Shown: positions 53,065 to 60,631 of the stretch, in pieces | Layout: every line of letters begins with the position of its first letter | How positions within the stretch are numbered: position 1 is the first letter of the stretch | Assembly (NCBI RefSeq): GCF_025938155.1 | Contig: NZ_JAPCZG010000003.1 | Location: 310,001-374,000 of the forward strand | Source: Novosphingobium sp. KCTC 2891 | GTDB taxonomy: Bacteria; Pseudomonadota; Alphaproteobacteria; Sphingomonadales; Sphingomonadaceae | Reading direction: 5' to 3' | DNA: 64,000 nt | Notes under the pieces: model-generated | What the model was told of the DNA's origin: nothing | The model's database searches: none | Seen by the model: only the letters and a program-made list of their open reading frames with translations | Program-made: the position numbers and the translations under genes

Positions 53065-53829
53065 ATGGGACGTCTTGCGGGCAAAATCGCTCTGGTCACC
53101 GGAGGCGCATCGGTTCCCGGCCTTGGCAGCGCGACCGCCACGCGCTTTGCCGAGGAAGGCGCGAAAGTCTGGATCACGGACCGCGATGCCGCGGGCGCCG
53201 AGCAGCGCGCCGCCGAAATCCGCGCGGCTGGTGGACAGGCGCGCGCGCTCGGCCATGATGTCACCAGCGAAGCCGAATGGGATGCCGTGTTCGCCGCGAT
53301 CGAGGCCGAGGATGGCCGGCTCGACGTGATCGTGAACAATGCCGGCATCGCGGTGCTGCGCCTGATCGGCGAGATGACCACGGCCGACTGGAAGCTGCAG
53401 AACAGCGTCAATCTCGACAGCGTGTTCTACGGCACCAAGCGCGCGGTCCAACTGATGCGCAAGACCGGCACGAAGGGTTCGATCATCAACATTTCGTCCA
53501 CCGCGGGTCTGGTCGGCGTGCCGGCGTGCAGCGCCTATGCGGCGGCCAAGGGCGGTCTGCGCCTGTTCTCGAAGACCGTGGCGATCGAAACCGCGCGCGA
53601 AGGCATTCGCGTCAACTCGGTCCACCCCGGCATGATCCTGACCAACATCCAGGGCGTGGCGCAGGAAGACAATGCCGCCAACTACGACGCCGTGCTGAAC
53701 GCGGTGCCGATGGGCTTCATGGGAGAGCCGGACGACATCGCCAACGTCAACCTGTTCCTCGCCTCGGACGAATCCAAGTACATCACGGGCGCCGAGCTGG
53801 TGGTCGATGGCGGCATGACCGCGGTCTGA
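53065..53829 (+). CDS. SDR family oxidoreductase
   Basis: A 254-residue SDR starting at ATG 53065 with GGAGA upstream. The nucleotide motif is VTGGASVPGLGSA, with two extra residues inside the glycine loop. NNAGIA, NISSTAG and YAAAKGG follow, with HPGMILTNIQG. The second strand ends ITDRDAAG (aspartate, NAD-type). It is co-directional with the receptor gene. It likely oxidises an alcohol on the imported compound; inference from position. Confidence 0.86.
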   Translation: MGRLAGKIALVTGGASVPGLGSATATRFAEEGAKVWITDRDAAGAEQRAAEIRAAGGQARALGHDVTSEAEWDAVFAAIEAEDGRLDVIVNNAGIAVLRLIGEMTTADWKLQNSVNLDSVFYGTKRAVQLMRKTGTKGSIINISSTAGLVGVPACSAYAAAKGGLRLFSKTVAIETAREGIRVNSVHPGMILTNIQGVAQEDNAANYDAVLNAVPMGFMGEPDDIANVNLFLASDESKYITGAELVVDGGMTAV

Positions 53830-53841
53830 TCGCGTTGAGAA

Positions 53842-53876
53842 AAAAAAGGGGCTGCCCAGCGGCAGCCTCTTTTTCT
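53842..53876. terminator. Bidirectional terminator after the SDR
   Basis: An A run, then AGGGGCTGCC pairing with GGCAGCCTCT (one wobble) over a CAGC loop, then a T run; between converging genes. Confidence 0.9.
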
Positions 53877-53896
53877 GTGCCGTTTTTCCGGCCGCG

Positions 53897-54691
53897 TCAG
53901 TCCGCCACCCAGCGGATCGCGTTCTCCACCAGCCGGCGGTAGTGCGGGTTGTCATAGGTGGAAGGCCCATCACCCGGCTGGAGATAGACCAGCCGGCTGC
54001 GTTCGACCTGCTTCGTCCACCCCACCAGATTGCTGCCCCGGGGGTGGTCCCACCCGTCGCGGCAATGCATTCGGCCCTGCACGGCCAGGTCGGCCGACCA
54101 GAAATGCTCGCGGTCAAATGCGGCGTTCGAGCGCAGCAGCGGAGTCACCTCGTTCTCGAACACCGGCGCGAGATAAAGCTCGTCGGTCAGGGTGAAGCGC
54201 TCGGGCAGGCCGGCCGTGACCGGATGGTCCGCCACCACCGAAACCTCGTGCGTCACGTCGTGGCAATAGCCGCTGTCGAGCGCCGGCGCTCCGCGCACGG
54301 TGCCGGGGTGGTAGAGGAACTGTCCACCCAGCCAGTCGTGATATTCACCCCACGTTGGCCAGCCTGCGAGCGCGTGGTGCAGTGCGACCACGCCCGTGCC
54401 CTGTTCCAGCAGCGCGCGGAAGCCGGCCTTCAGCTCCGGGTCAGGCTCGCGGTAGTGCGGCGCGCCTTCGGGTGCCTCGAAATCGAGACCGGGCATATCG
54501 TAGAGCACCAGCACGTCGAAGCCGCGCATCCCTTCCGGATTCATCAGCCGGGCCGCAGCGGGCTGGTCGACCATCGTTGCGGCTATGCCTTCCATCCCCT
54601 GGAACACGGCGTCGAACGCGGTGCGGTCAAACGGGTGGCCGCGCACGGCAACAAGGCACTGGAGCGGGGCGCGGTGGCGGATGATCGGCAT
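53897..54691 (-). CDS. ThuA-like protein
   Basis: A 264-residue ThuA/GATase1-like protein. FDVLVLYDMPGLDF marks a core strand, GTGVVALHHALAGWPTWGEYHDWLGG the nucleophile-elbow region with a histidine pair, and HEVSVVADHPVTAGLP and LTDELYLAPVFEN the later strands. It is more distant from the 22007 protein than paralogs in one locus usually are. It is ten bases downstream of an MDR reductase gene. Function unknown. Confidence 0.78.
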   Translation of the reverse strand: MPIIRHRAPLQCLVAVRGHPFDRTAFDAVFQGMEGIAATMVDQPAAARLMNPEGMRGFDVLVLYDMPGLDFEAPEGAPHYREPDPELKAGFRALLEQGTGVVALHHALAGWPTWGEYHDWLGGQFLYHPGTVRGAPALDSGYCHDVTHEVSVVADHPVTAGLPERFTLTDELYLAPVFENEVTPLLRSNAAFDREHFWSADLAVQGRMHCRDGWDHPRGSNLVGWTKQVERSRLVYLQPGDGPSTYDNPHYRRLVENAIRWVAD

Positions 54692-54701
54692 GGTGTGATC
54701 C

Positions 54702-55712
54702 TTATTCGGCGACGCGAACGATGACCTTGCCGATCGCCTTGCCGGTCAGCATCCGATCATAGGCGACAAGCACGTTCTCCAGCCCCTGCGTCTCGTCGAG
54801 GGGCACGGCGAGGCGGCCTTCGTCGTGCCACTGGCGCAGCACCGGCAGGAATTCGGCGCCGCGGTGGAGGAAGTCCGGAATGAAGAAGCCTTCGATGCGC
54901 AGGCGGCGCATCAGCACCTGGTCGAAACGCGCCGGGCCGGGCAGGGGGGCGTCGTTGTCATAGGCGGCGACCATGCCGCACACCGCGACGCGGCCGTAAT
55001 GCGCCATGTTGGGCAGGATCGCATCGAGCAGCGGGCCGCCGACATTGTCGAAATAGGCGTTCACGCCGCCTTCGATCTCGCCCAGCCGGGCCTCGATGTC
55101 GTCGGCCTTGTAATCGAGCGCGATGTCGACCCCGAGTTCCTCGGTGAGGAACTTGCACTTGGCCGGGCCGCCGGCAATGCCGATGACTTTCGCGCCCAGG
55201 TTCTTGCCGACCTGACAGGCGAGGCTGCCCGTGGCGCCGGCTGCGGCCGAGACCACCAGCCACTCGCCCGGCTTCACCGCCGCCACTTCCTTCACGCCGA
55301 CGTAGGCTGTCCAGGCATTCATGCCGAGCGCGCCGAAGTGCTGGCGCGGGTCGGCGATGCTGTCGTCCACCACTTCCAGCCCGGCCAGCGCGGGCACCAT
55401 GGTCGCGTATTCCGCCCACTGGCCAAAGCCGCGCACCAGGGCGCCGACCGGATAGGCCGGATCCCGGCTTTCGCTGACGCGGCCGAGAACGAGTCCGACC
55501 ATCTTGCTGCCGAGCGGCAGGGGCGGCTGGTAGCCATCGGTGCGCGGGCTCATCCACATCCGCGTGCCCGCATCCATCGAGAGCCAGTTGGTGCGCACGC
55601 GCACCTCGCCATCGGCCAACGGTGGCAATTCCTCCTCGCGCAAGCTGAGCGCGCCGGCGAAATCGTTGCCTTTGGGATGGTGGTCGAGCTGCCAGAAGCG
55701 GTTAGTGGTCAA
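54702..55712 (-). CDS. NADP-dependent medium-chain oxidoreductase
   Basis: A 336-residue zinc-free MDR of the same family as 49504 and 60632. MTTNRFWQLDHHPKGND starts it; the NADP site is SAAAGATGSLACQVGKNLGAKVIGIAGG, then YFDNVGGPLLDAIL. The start is TTG 55712 with AGAGG 8-9 bases upstream; I see no better ATG. It is divergent from a TonB receptor at 55859, the same layout as 49504 with the receptor at 50679. It likely reduces an enone. Confidence 0.87.
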   Translation of the reverse strand: MTTNRFWQLDHHPKGNDFAGALSLREEELPPLADGEVRVRTNWLSMDAGTRMWMSPRTDGYQPPLPLGSKMVGLVLGRVSESRDPAYPVGALVRGFGQWAEYATMVPALAGLEVVDDSIADPRQHFGALGMNAWTAYVGVKEVAAVKPGEWLVVSAAAGATGSLACQVGKNLGAKVIGIAGGPAKCKFLTEELGVDIALDYKADDIEARLGEIEGGVNAYFDNVGGPLLDAILPNMAHYGRVAVCGMVAAYDNDAPLPGPARFDQVLMRRLRIEGFFIPDFLHRGAEFLPVLRQWHDEGRLAVPLDETQGLENVLVAYDRMLTGKAIGKVIVRVAE

Positions 55713-55768
55713 ATGGGGTTCCTCTCTACGGCGCGTGGGGTGCCCCGGCGACCAGGCCCTCTCACCTG

Positions 55769-55791
55769 TTCAAATGGTTAGTCTGTTTGAA
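55769..55791. promoter_or_regulatory. Inverted repeat TTCAAA-N11-TTTGAA between MDR and TonB receptor
   Basis: A perfect 6-base inverted repeat with 11-base spacer in the 146-base divergent gap. A related half-site, GTCAAATGG, overlaps the MDR start near 55708. Size and position suit a dimeric repressor or activator controlling uptake and reduction together. Confidence 0.45.
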
Positions 55792-55858
55792 GTCGCAGGG
55801 GGAATGCAACAGAACGAAGCGCTAGGCGCGCTCGAAGAACTTCATCAGGGAGGAAAGT

Positions 55859-58261
55859 ATGAAGGGCGCCCTTAAGGGTCTGCTGCTGGCATCGTGCATG
55901 CTGGGCGGCGGCCACGTTTCGTTTGCGCAGGAAGCGCAGCCGCAGGCCACTGCGGAGACCGAGAACACCGGTCTTACCGAAATCACCGTCACTGCGCGCA
56001 AGCGCGTCGAAAGCGCGCAGTCCGTTCCGGTCGCCGTCACCGCCATTTCGGCCAAGACGATCGAACAGCGCGACATGACCAGCATCGAGAAGATCGCTGC
56101 GGCCACGCCGAGCCTGACCGTCGGTCACGCCTCGAACGGTTCGTCGGCGCAGGTCACCCTGCGCGGCATCGGTTCGTCGTCGACCTCGATCGGCATCGAG
56201 CAGTCGGTCGCGACGGTTGTCGATGGCGTCTACTACGGCCAGGGCCGCGTGCTTGAAGAAGGCTTCTTCGACCTCGCCGGCGTGGAAGTGCTCAAGGGTC
56301 CGCAGGTTCTGTTCTTCGGCAAGAACGCGACCGCGGGCGTGATCTCGATCAAGACTGCCGATCCGACGGCAGACTGGGAATTCCGCACCAAGGCGAGCTA
56401 CGAGTTCAAGGGCCAGCAGGCTCAGGTCGAAGGCATCGCTTCGGGTCCGCTGTCGCCGACGCTCGGCGTGCGCGTTGCGCTGCGCGGCACCAAGGCCTGG
56501 GGCGGTTACTACGACAACGTCTCGCGCGATTACCAGCTCGCGAACCTGCCGTTCGTCTCGCACCCCACCACCAGCGACCAGCCGGGCAACCGCGAGTTCC
56601 TGGGCCGCGTCACGCTGAAGTGGGAACCGACCTCGCAGATCACCGACACGCTGAAGGCTTCGTTCGACTATAACAAGGCGAACAACTCCAGCTATAACTA
56701 CGTCAACTACTTCTGCCCCACGGGCAAGACGTCGCTGGCAGGTTATGAGTGCGGCTTCAACTTCGTCACGCACCAGAACAACATGCCGGCCGAGGAAGCC
56801 AAGAACTTCCCCTATGCCCAGGACGGCAAGCTCTACAACCGCTACAAGTCGGCGGCGGTGACCAACACCTTCAACTACGATATGGGCGACGTGACGCTGA
56901 CCAACGTCACCAACTTCAACTGGAACAACAACCAGTGGCTGTGCGCCTGCGAATTCGGTTCCAGCCCCAACTCGGTCTGGGCGACCGAAAATTCGAGCTG
57001 GAAGGCGTTCTCGAACGAAGTGCGCGCGCTGACGCACTATGACAGCCCGGTGAACCTGATGGTCGGCGTGCTGTACCAGAAGACGCGCCGCGATTTCGCG
57101 CAGTACGTCAGCTACAGCGCCTCGAACGTGCCTTCGGCTGGCCCGAACCAGTACCAGGACGGCACCAAGACCTCGTTCACCAAGGGCGAGACGATCTCGG
57201 CTTTCGGCCAGGTCACGTGGAAGTTCCTGCCGGGCCTCGAATTCGATGCCGGCGTGCGTTACACGCACGAAAAGAAGGACAGCGAGTTCACGCAGCCTTA
57301 CGTCAGCGCCGCTTTCGCCGGCGTCTGGCCGCAGGGTGTGGTCTACTCGGCGCACCAGCGCTTCGACAACTGGTCGCCTGACTTCTCGCTGACCTACAAG
57401 CCGATGCGCGACGTCATGTTCTATGCGTCGTACAAGACCGGCTACAAGTCGGGCGGCTTCTCGAACGGCGGTATTGCTTCGGTGCTGGGCGATCCCTCGA
57501 AGGATCTCGTCTTCAATCCGGAAACCACTGCGGGTTGGGAAGGCGGCGTCAAGTCCACGCTGCTCGACAACCAGCTGCGCCTGAACCTGGGTCTGTACTC
57601 CTATAAGTACAAGGACCTGCAGATCGACTTCTTCGACTCGTCGCGTATCGCGTTCCAGACCCTGACCGCCGATGCGCGGACCAAGGGTGTCGAGGCGGAA
57701 TTCGAATTCGCGCCGCGTGCTGTCGCCGGTCTGAACGTTCACGGCAACGTGAACTACAACAAGGCGGTCTACACCAACTTCCCGCTTGCTCCGTGCTATG
57801 CCGGCCAGACCATCGCGGAAGGCTGCAACACCCAGTTCAGCGCCATTGCCGGCGGCTTCACCCGCCAGAACCTCAATGGTGCGACGTTGGGCATGGCCCC
57901 GCACTGGACCGGTGCGTTCGGCCTGACTTACGATACGCCGGTCGCCTCGGGCCTCAAGGCCGGGATCAGCGCCGACGTGCGTTACAGCTCGTCGTACCTG
58001 GTGTCGGGCTTCGGTGAATCGTTCTCGCGCAACCCGTCCTACGCCGTGCTCGACGCCGGCGTGCGCCTGGGCGCCGAGGACGACAACTGGCAGGTCGCGC
58101 TCGTCGGCAAGAACCTGACCAACAAGCAGTACATCAATGGCGGCGTCGATGGCCCGCTGACCGGTGGCGGCACCGGCACCGCCAGCGGTACCCATGCCGA
58201 TCTGCTCGGTTTCGGCACCCAGCCGCGCACCGTGCAGTTCCAGGTCTCCAAGCGCTTCTGA
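55859..58261 (+). CDS. TonB-dependent outer membrane receptor
   Basis: An 800-residue receptor. MKGALKGLLLASCMLGGGHVSFAQ is the signal peptide, then EITVTARKRVESAQSVPVAVTAI as the TonB-box region. The plug ends LAGVEVLKGPQVLFFGKNATAGVI, in which the usual GPQGTL is GPQVLF. A long barrel ends in a terminal phenylalanine (VSKRF). Two cysteine pairs in extracellular loops (CPTGKTSLAGYEC and CACEF) are visible. It is only distantly similar to the 50679 receptor. Monocistronic, with a terminator 30 bases after the stop. Confidence 0.93.
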   Translation: MKGALKGLLLASCMLGGGHVSFAQEAQPQATAETENTGLTEITVTARKRVESAQSVPVAVTAISAKTIEQRDMTSIEKIAAATPSLTVGHASNGSSAQVTLRGIGSSSTSIGIEQSVATVVDGVYYGQGRVLEEGFFDLAGVEVLKGPQVLFFGKNATAGVISIKTADPTADWEFRTKASYEFKGQQAQVEGIASGPLSPTLGVRVALRGTKAWGGYYDNVSRDYQLANLPFVSHPTTSDQPGNREFLGRVTLKWEPTSQITDTLKASFDYNKANNSSYNYVNYFCPTGKTSLAGYECGFNFVTHQNNMPAEEAKNFPYAQDGKLYNRYKSAAVTNTFNYDMGDVTLTNVTNFNWNNNQWLCACEFGSSPNSVWATENSSWKAFSNEVRALTHYDSPVNLMVGVLYQKTRRDFAQYVSYSASNVPSAGPNQYQDGTKTSFTKGETISAFGQVTWKFLPGLEFDAGVRYTHEKKDSEFTQPYVSAAFAGVWPQGVVYSAHQRFDNWSPDFSLTYKPMRDVMFYASYKTGYKSGGFSNGGIASVLGDPSKDLVFNPETTAGWEGGVKSTLLDNQLRLNLGLYSYKYKDLQIDFFDSSRIAFQTLTADARTKGVEAEFEFAPRAVAGLNVHGNVNYNKAVYTNFPLAPCYAGQTIAEGCNTQFSAIAGGFTRQNLNGATLGMAPHWTGAFGLTYDTPVASGLKAGISADVRYSSSYLVSGFGESFSRNPSYAVLDAGVRLGAEDDNWQVALVGKNLTNKQYINGGVDGPLTGGGTGTASGTHADLLGFGTQPRTVQFQVSKRF

Positions 58262-58293
58262 TCGCGGCGAGACACGGATTGCCAGAACAGGGA

Positions 58294-58322
58294 AAGGCGG
58301 GGCTTCGGCCCCGCCTTTTTCG
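58294..58322 (+). terminator. Rho-independent terminator after the second receptor
   Basis: AAGGCGGGGC pairs exactly with GCCCCGCCTT over a TTCG tetraloop and ends in TTTTT. Confidence 0.93.
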
Positions 58323-58356
58323 TTTGGTGGTCCACACGCGTATTGCGCAAAAAGAA

Positions 58357-58383
58357 AGGGGCGGGTCCGTTGGACCCGCCCCT
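58357..58383. terminator. Second hairpin, 12-base perfect stem
   Basis: AGGGGCGGGTCC pairs with GGACCCGCCCCT over a GTT loop, A-rich on the left. It probably stops transcription from the converging SnoaL gene that ends at 58442. Confidence 0.8.
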
Positions 58384-58441
58384 GTTCGTTTCCGCATTCT
58401 ATCGGGATATCTGGCCGGGCGTCCTGGCCAGACAGTCCGGA

Positions 58442-58870
58442 TTACAGCCCCTTGGGGCCGTGCTGACGATGGATGTTGCGGAAGCTGCGGGTCTTGAAAT
58501 GCCACTTGCCGTCGATCTTGACGCAGGTGTCGGAATAGACGCCGCGATCGCGCTTGGTCACGCCGTCGTGGTCATAGACTTCGGAGGTGTAGCTGCGCAT
58601 CCGGGCGAAATCGCCGTCGACTTCGATCGAGCCGGGCCAGGCTTCGAACATGATGCCGGGATAGCCCTTCATCGCTTCCACCCACATCGCGCGGATCGCG
58701 TCGCGGCCCACGGTCGTGCCGATCTCGGGATAGTCGGGCAGCGACCATTCGCCGTCTTCGGCCCAGGTCGCGGCCCAGTCGTCGGCGTCAATGCGCGTCA
58801 CCGCGTCGGCATAGGTTTCCAGCAGCTCGCGAATGGCGAGGCGGTCTTCGGCGGGGCCGGTAAATGGCAT
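58442..58870 (-). CDS. SnoaL-like / NTF2-fold protein
   Basis: A 142-residue NTF2-fold protein starting at ATG 58870 with GGGAGAG upstream. MPFTGPAEDRLAIRELLETYADAV and the strands DTCVKIDGKWHFKTRSFR are typical. It is the nearest relative of the protein at 36806. It lies 115 bases downstream of the Rieske ferredoxin gene, after a hairpin (58938-58974), so it may have its own promoter. Candidate isomerase/dehydratase or oxygenase partner. Confidence 0.8.
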   Translation of the reverse strand: MPFTGPAEDRLAIRELLETYADAVTRIDADDWAATWAEDGEWSLPDYPEIGTTVGRDAIRAMWVEAMKGYPGIMFEAWPGSIEVDGDFARMRSYTSEVYDHDGVTKRDRGVYSDTCVKIDGKWHFKTRSFRNIHRQHGPKGL

Positions 58871-58937
58871 CAGGAACTCTCCCATTGTTGATTTGAGAGA
58901 GAGTAGCGCATTTGCCGCGCGCGCAAACTGTGGGATA

Positions 58938-58974
58938 GGCGAGGGGCGGGGCGAGCAAGGCTTCGCCCGCCCCT
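58938..58974 (-). terminator. Hairpin after the ferredoxin gene
   Basis: GAGGGGCGGGGCG pairs with CGCCCGCCCCTC with one bulged G, over about ten bases. It is 12 bases past the ferredoxin stop on the minus strand. Confidence 0.6.
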
Positions 58975-58985
58975 CGGCCCGGTTT

Positions 58986-59339
58986 TCAGCCGGTGACGAC
59001 CGGCAATTCGTCCATGCCCGGTGCCTCGTCGGGCAGGCAGACCTCGATCACGCCGTTCTCGACGCGCAGCGGGAAGGCGCGCAGATCGCGGTACGCGCCG
59101 CCGATGCAGCGCCCGGTGTTCATCTCGAAGCGCGCGCCGTGCAGCGGGCACATCACCGCGCCGCGGCGGATGCGTCCGGTAGAAAGCAGCGCGGCCTGGT
59201 GCGTGCAGCGGTCATTCACCGCGTGGAAGCCGTCGTCGGTCTTGCCCACGAGCACATACCAGCCGCCGATTTTGGTGGCGAGCTTGCCCTCGGCCGGGAA
59301 TTCGCTTTCGGGAAGAATGGTATGCCAGCTCTCACTCAC
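58986..59339 (-). CDS. Rieske-type [2Fe-2S] ferredoxin
   Basis: A 117-residue Rieske ferredoxin, the size of BphF/NdoA-type electron carriers. Ligands are C45 and H47 in CTHQ and C64 and H67 in CPLHGARF. It starts at GTG 59339. It is the only ferredoxin in the window and so may serve several or all of the seven alpha subunits. It is cotranscribed with MDR, SDR and VOC genes rather than with any oxygenase. No NAD(P)H-ferredoxin reductase is found here. Confidence 0.92.
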   Translation of the reverse strand: MSESWHTILPESEFPAEGKLATKIGGWYVLVGKTDDGFHAVNDRCTHQAALLSTGRIRRGAVMCPLHGARFEMNTGRCIGGAYRDLRAFPLRVENGVIEVCLPDEAPGMDELPVVTG

Positions 59340-59352
59340 GTCGGTCTGCCCT

Positions 59353-59880
59353 TCAGGAAAATGCGATGTCGATGATGATATCTCCGCCGCGATAGCTCTT
59401 CGCGGCGTCGGAAACCATGGTGTAGAAATCGGCCAGCACCGGCACCGGCGTGTAAAGCTCGGTCATGTGGCCCAGGGTTGGGCTCGTGTCGGCAAACGCA
59501 AAGACGAACCCGTCGTTCATCTCCGCGCGCAGCGCACAAGGCGCGCCGGCGGCATCGAAGCGCGCGATCGCCGCGTCCACGTCATCTACCCACACCGCCA
59601 CATGGTGAAGCCCGAACCGCCCCGAACCCTCGGGATAGAGATCGTGAAAGGGGGAGGGGCCGGCGTTGTTCTGCTGCACGAACTCCACCATCACCTCGCC
59701 CCACTGGCCGTAGGCGGAAGAGTGATCGAGCACCCGCTCCACGCCGCGATGCACCGCACGCGCCAGCGGGATGTTGTCCGCCACGAAGAACGGGCCGGAG
59801 CCGAACGCCGCATGGTGCGCCCGCGCGGCCGCGCGCACGTCGGCGCAGAAATAGGCGACCTGGCGGATCGGCAGGCTCAA
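59353..59880 (-). CDS. VOC family protein
   Basis: A 175-residue VOC protein. The first module starts IRQVAYFCADVRAA and lacks the metal histidine; the second has LHHVAVWVDDVDAA, and MTELYTPVP follows. GSGPFFVADNIPLA ties it to the proteins at 9869 and 31792. The start is TTG 59880 overlapping the SDR stop (TTGA). Function unknown. Confidence 0.8.
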   Translation of the reverse strand: MSLPIRQVAYFCADVRAAARAHHAAFGSGPFFVADNIPLARAVHRGVERVLDHSSAYGQWGEVMVEFVQQNNAGPSPFHDLYPEGSGRFGLHHVAVWVDDVDAAIARFDAAGAPCALRAEMNDGFVFAFADTSPTLGHMTELYTPVPVLADFYTMVSDAAKSYRGGDIIIDIAFS

Positions 59881-60617
59881 ATCGAGGCCCCGCCGTCCAC
59901 GCGGAATTCCGCGCCGGTGGCAAAGGCGCTTTCGTCGCTGCCCAGATAGACCGCAATCGCGGCGATTTCCTCGGGCTTGCCCAGGCGTCCCACCGGATGG
60001 ACATCGACAAAGCTGCGGTAGAGCGCGTCGGGATCGTCAGACTGCGCCAGCACCTTGTCGATGATCGGGGTGTGGATCGCGCCTGGATGGACCGAGTTGC
60101 AGCGGATGCCATAGCCCTTTTCCGCAAAGTGCAGCGCGCACGACTTGGTCATCAGCGTCACAGCTGCCTTTGCCGCGTTATAGGCGACAAGGTTGGCCGA
60201 TGCCTTCACGCCCGAAAGCGACGACATGTTGATGATCGAGCCGCCGTGGACCTTCATCTTGGGCAGCGCGGCCTGCGTGCCCATGAACACGCCCAGCACG
60301 TCGATGTCGAGTTCGTGGCGGAACTGCGCCAGCGTCACGTCCTCGATCGAACCGAGCGTGGTGATCCCGGCATTGTTGACCAGCACGTCGATCCGCTCGC
60401 ACGTGGCGACGGCCTCGGCCCACGATGCCTCGGTCGTCACGTCGAGGTAGACGAAGCGCGCGGCGCCCAGTTCGGCAGCCAGCGCCTCACCGCCCTCGCG
60501 GTCGATGTCCGCGATCACCACCGAAGCGCCTTCGGCCACATAGGCGCGGGCGATGGCTGCGCCCAGGCCTGAAGCGCCGCCCGTAATGAACGCGATCTTT
60601 CCTGCCAGTCGTGCCAT
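59877..60617 (-). CDS. SDR family oxidoreductase
   Basis: A 246-residue classical SDR. ITGGASGLGAA is near residue 12, an aspartate follows the second strand (IADIDREG), then NNAGIT, NMSSLSG and YNAAK. SVHPGAIHTP is typical of 3(17)beta/20-hydroxysteroid-type and related catabolic SDRs, without proving a steroid substrate. It lies 14 bases downstream of the MDR gene and overlaps the VOC gene by four bases. Confidence 0.87.
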   Translation of the reverse strand: MARLAGKIAFITGGASGLGAAIARAYVAEGASVVIADIDREGGEALAAELGAARFVYLDVTTEASWAEAVATCERIDVLVNNAGITTLGSIEDVTLAQFRHELDIDVLGVFMGTQAALPKMKVHGGSIINMSSLSGVKASANLVAYNAAKAAVTLMTKSCALHFAEKGYGIRCNSVHPGAIHTPIIDKVLAQSDDPDALYRSFVDVHPVGRLGKPEEIAAIAVYLGSDESAFATGAEFRVDGGASI

Positions 60618-60631
60618 GCCCGCGTTCTCCT

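Noticed and set aside
55778-58195. 805-codon minus-strand open frame
   Set aside because: Antisense to the second TonB receptor; no motif or ribosome binding site.
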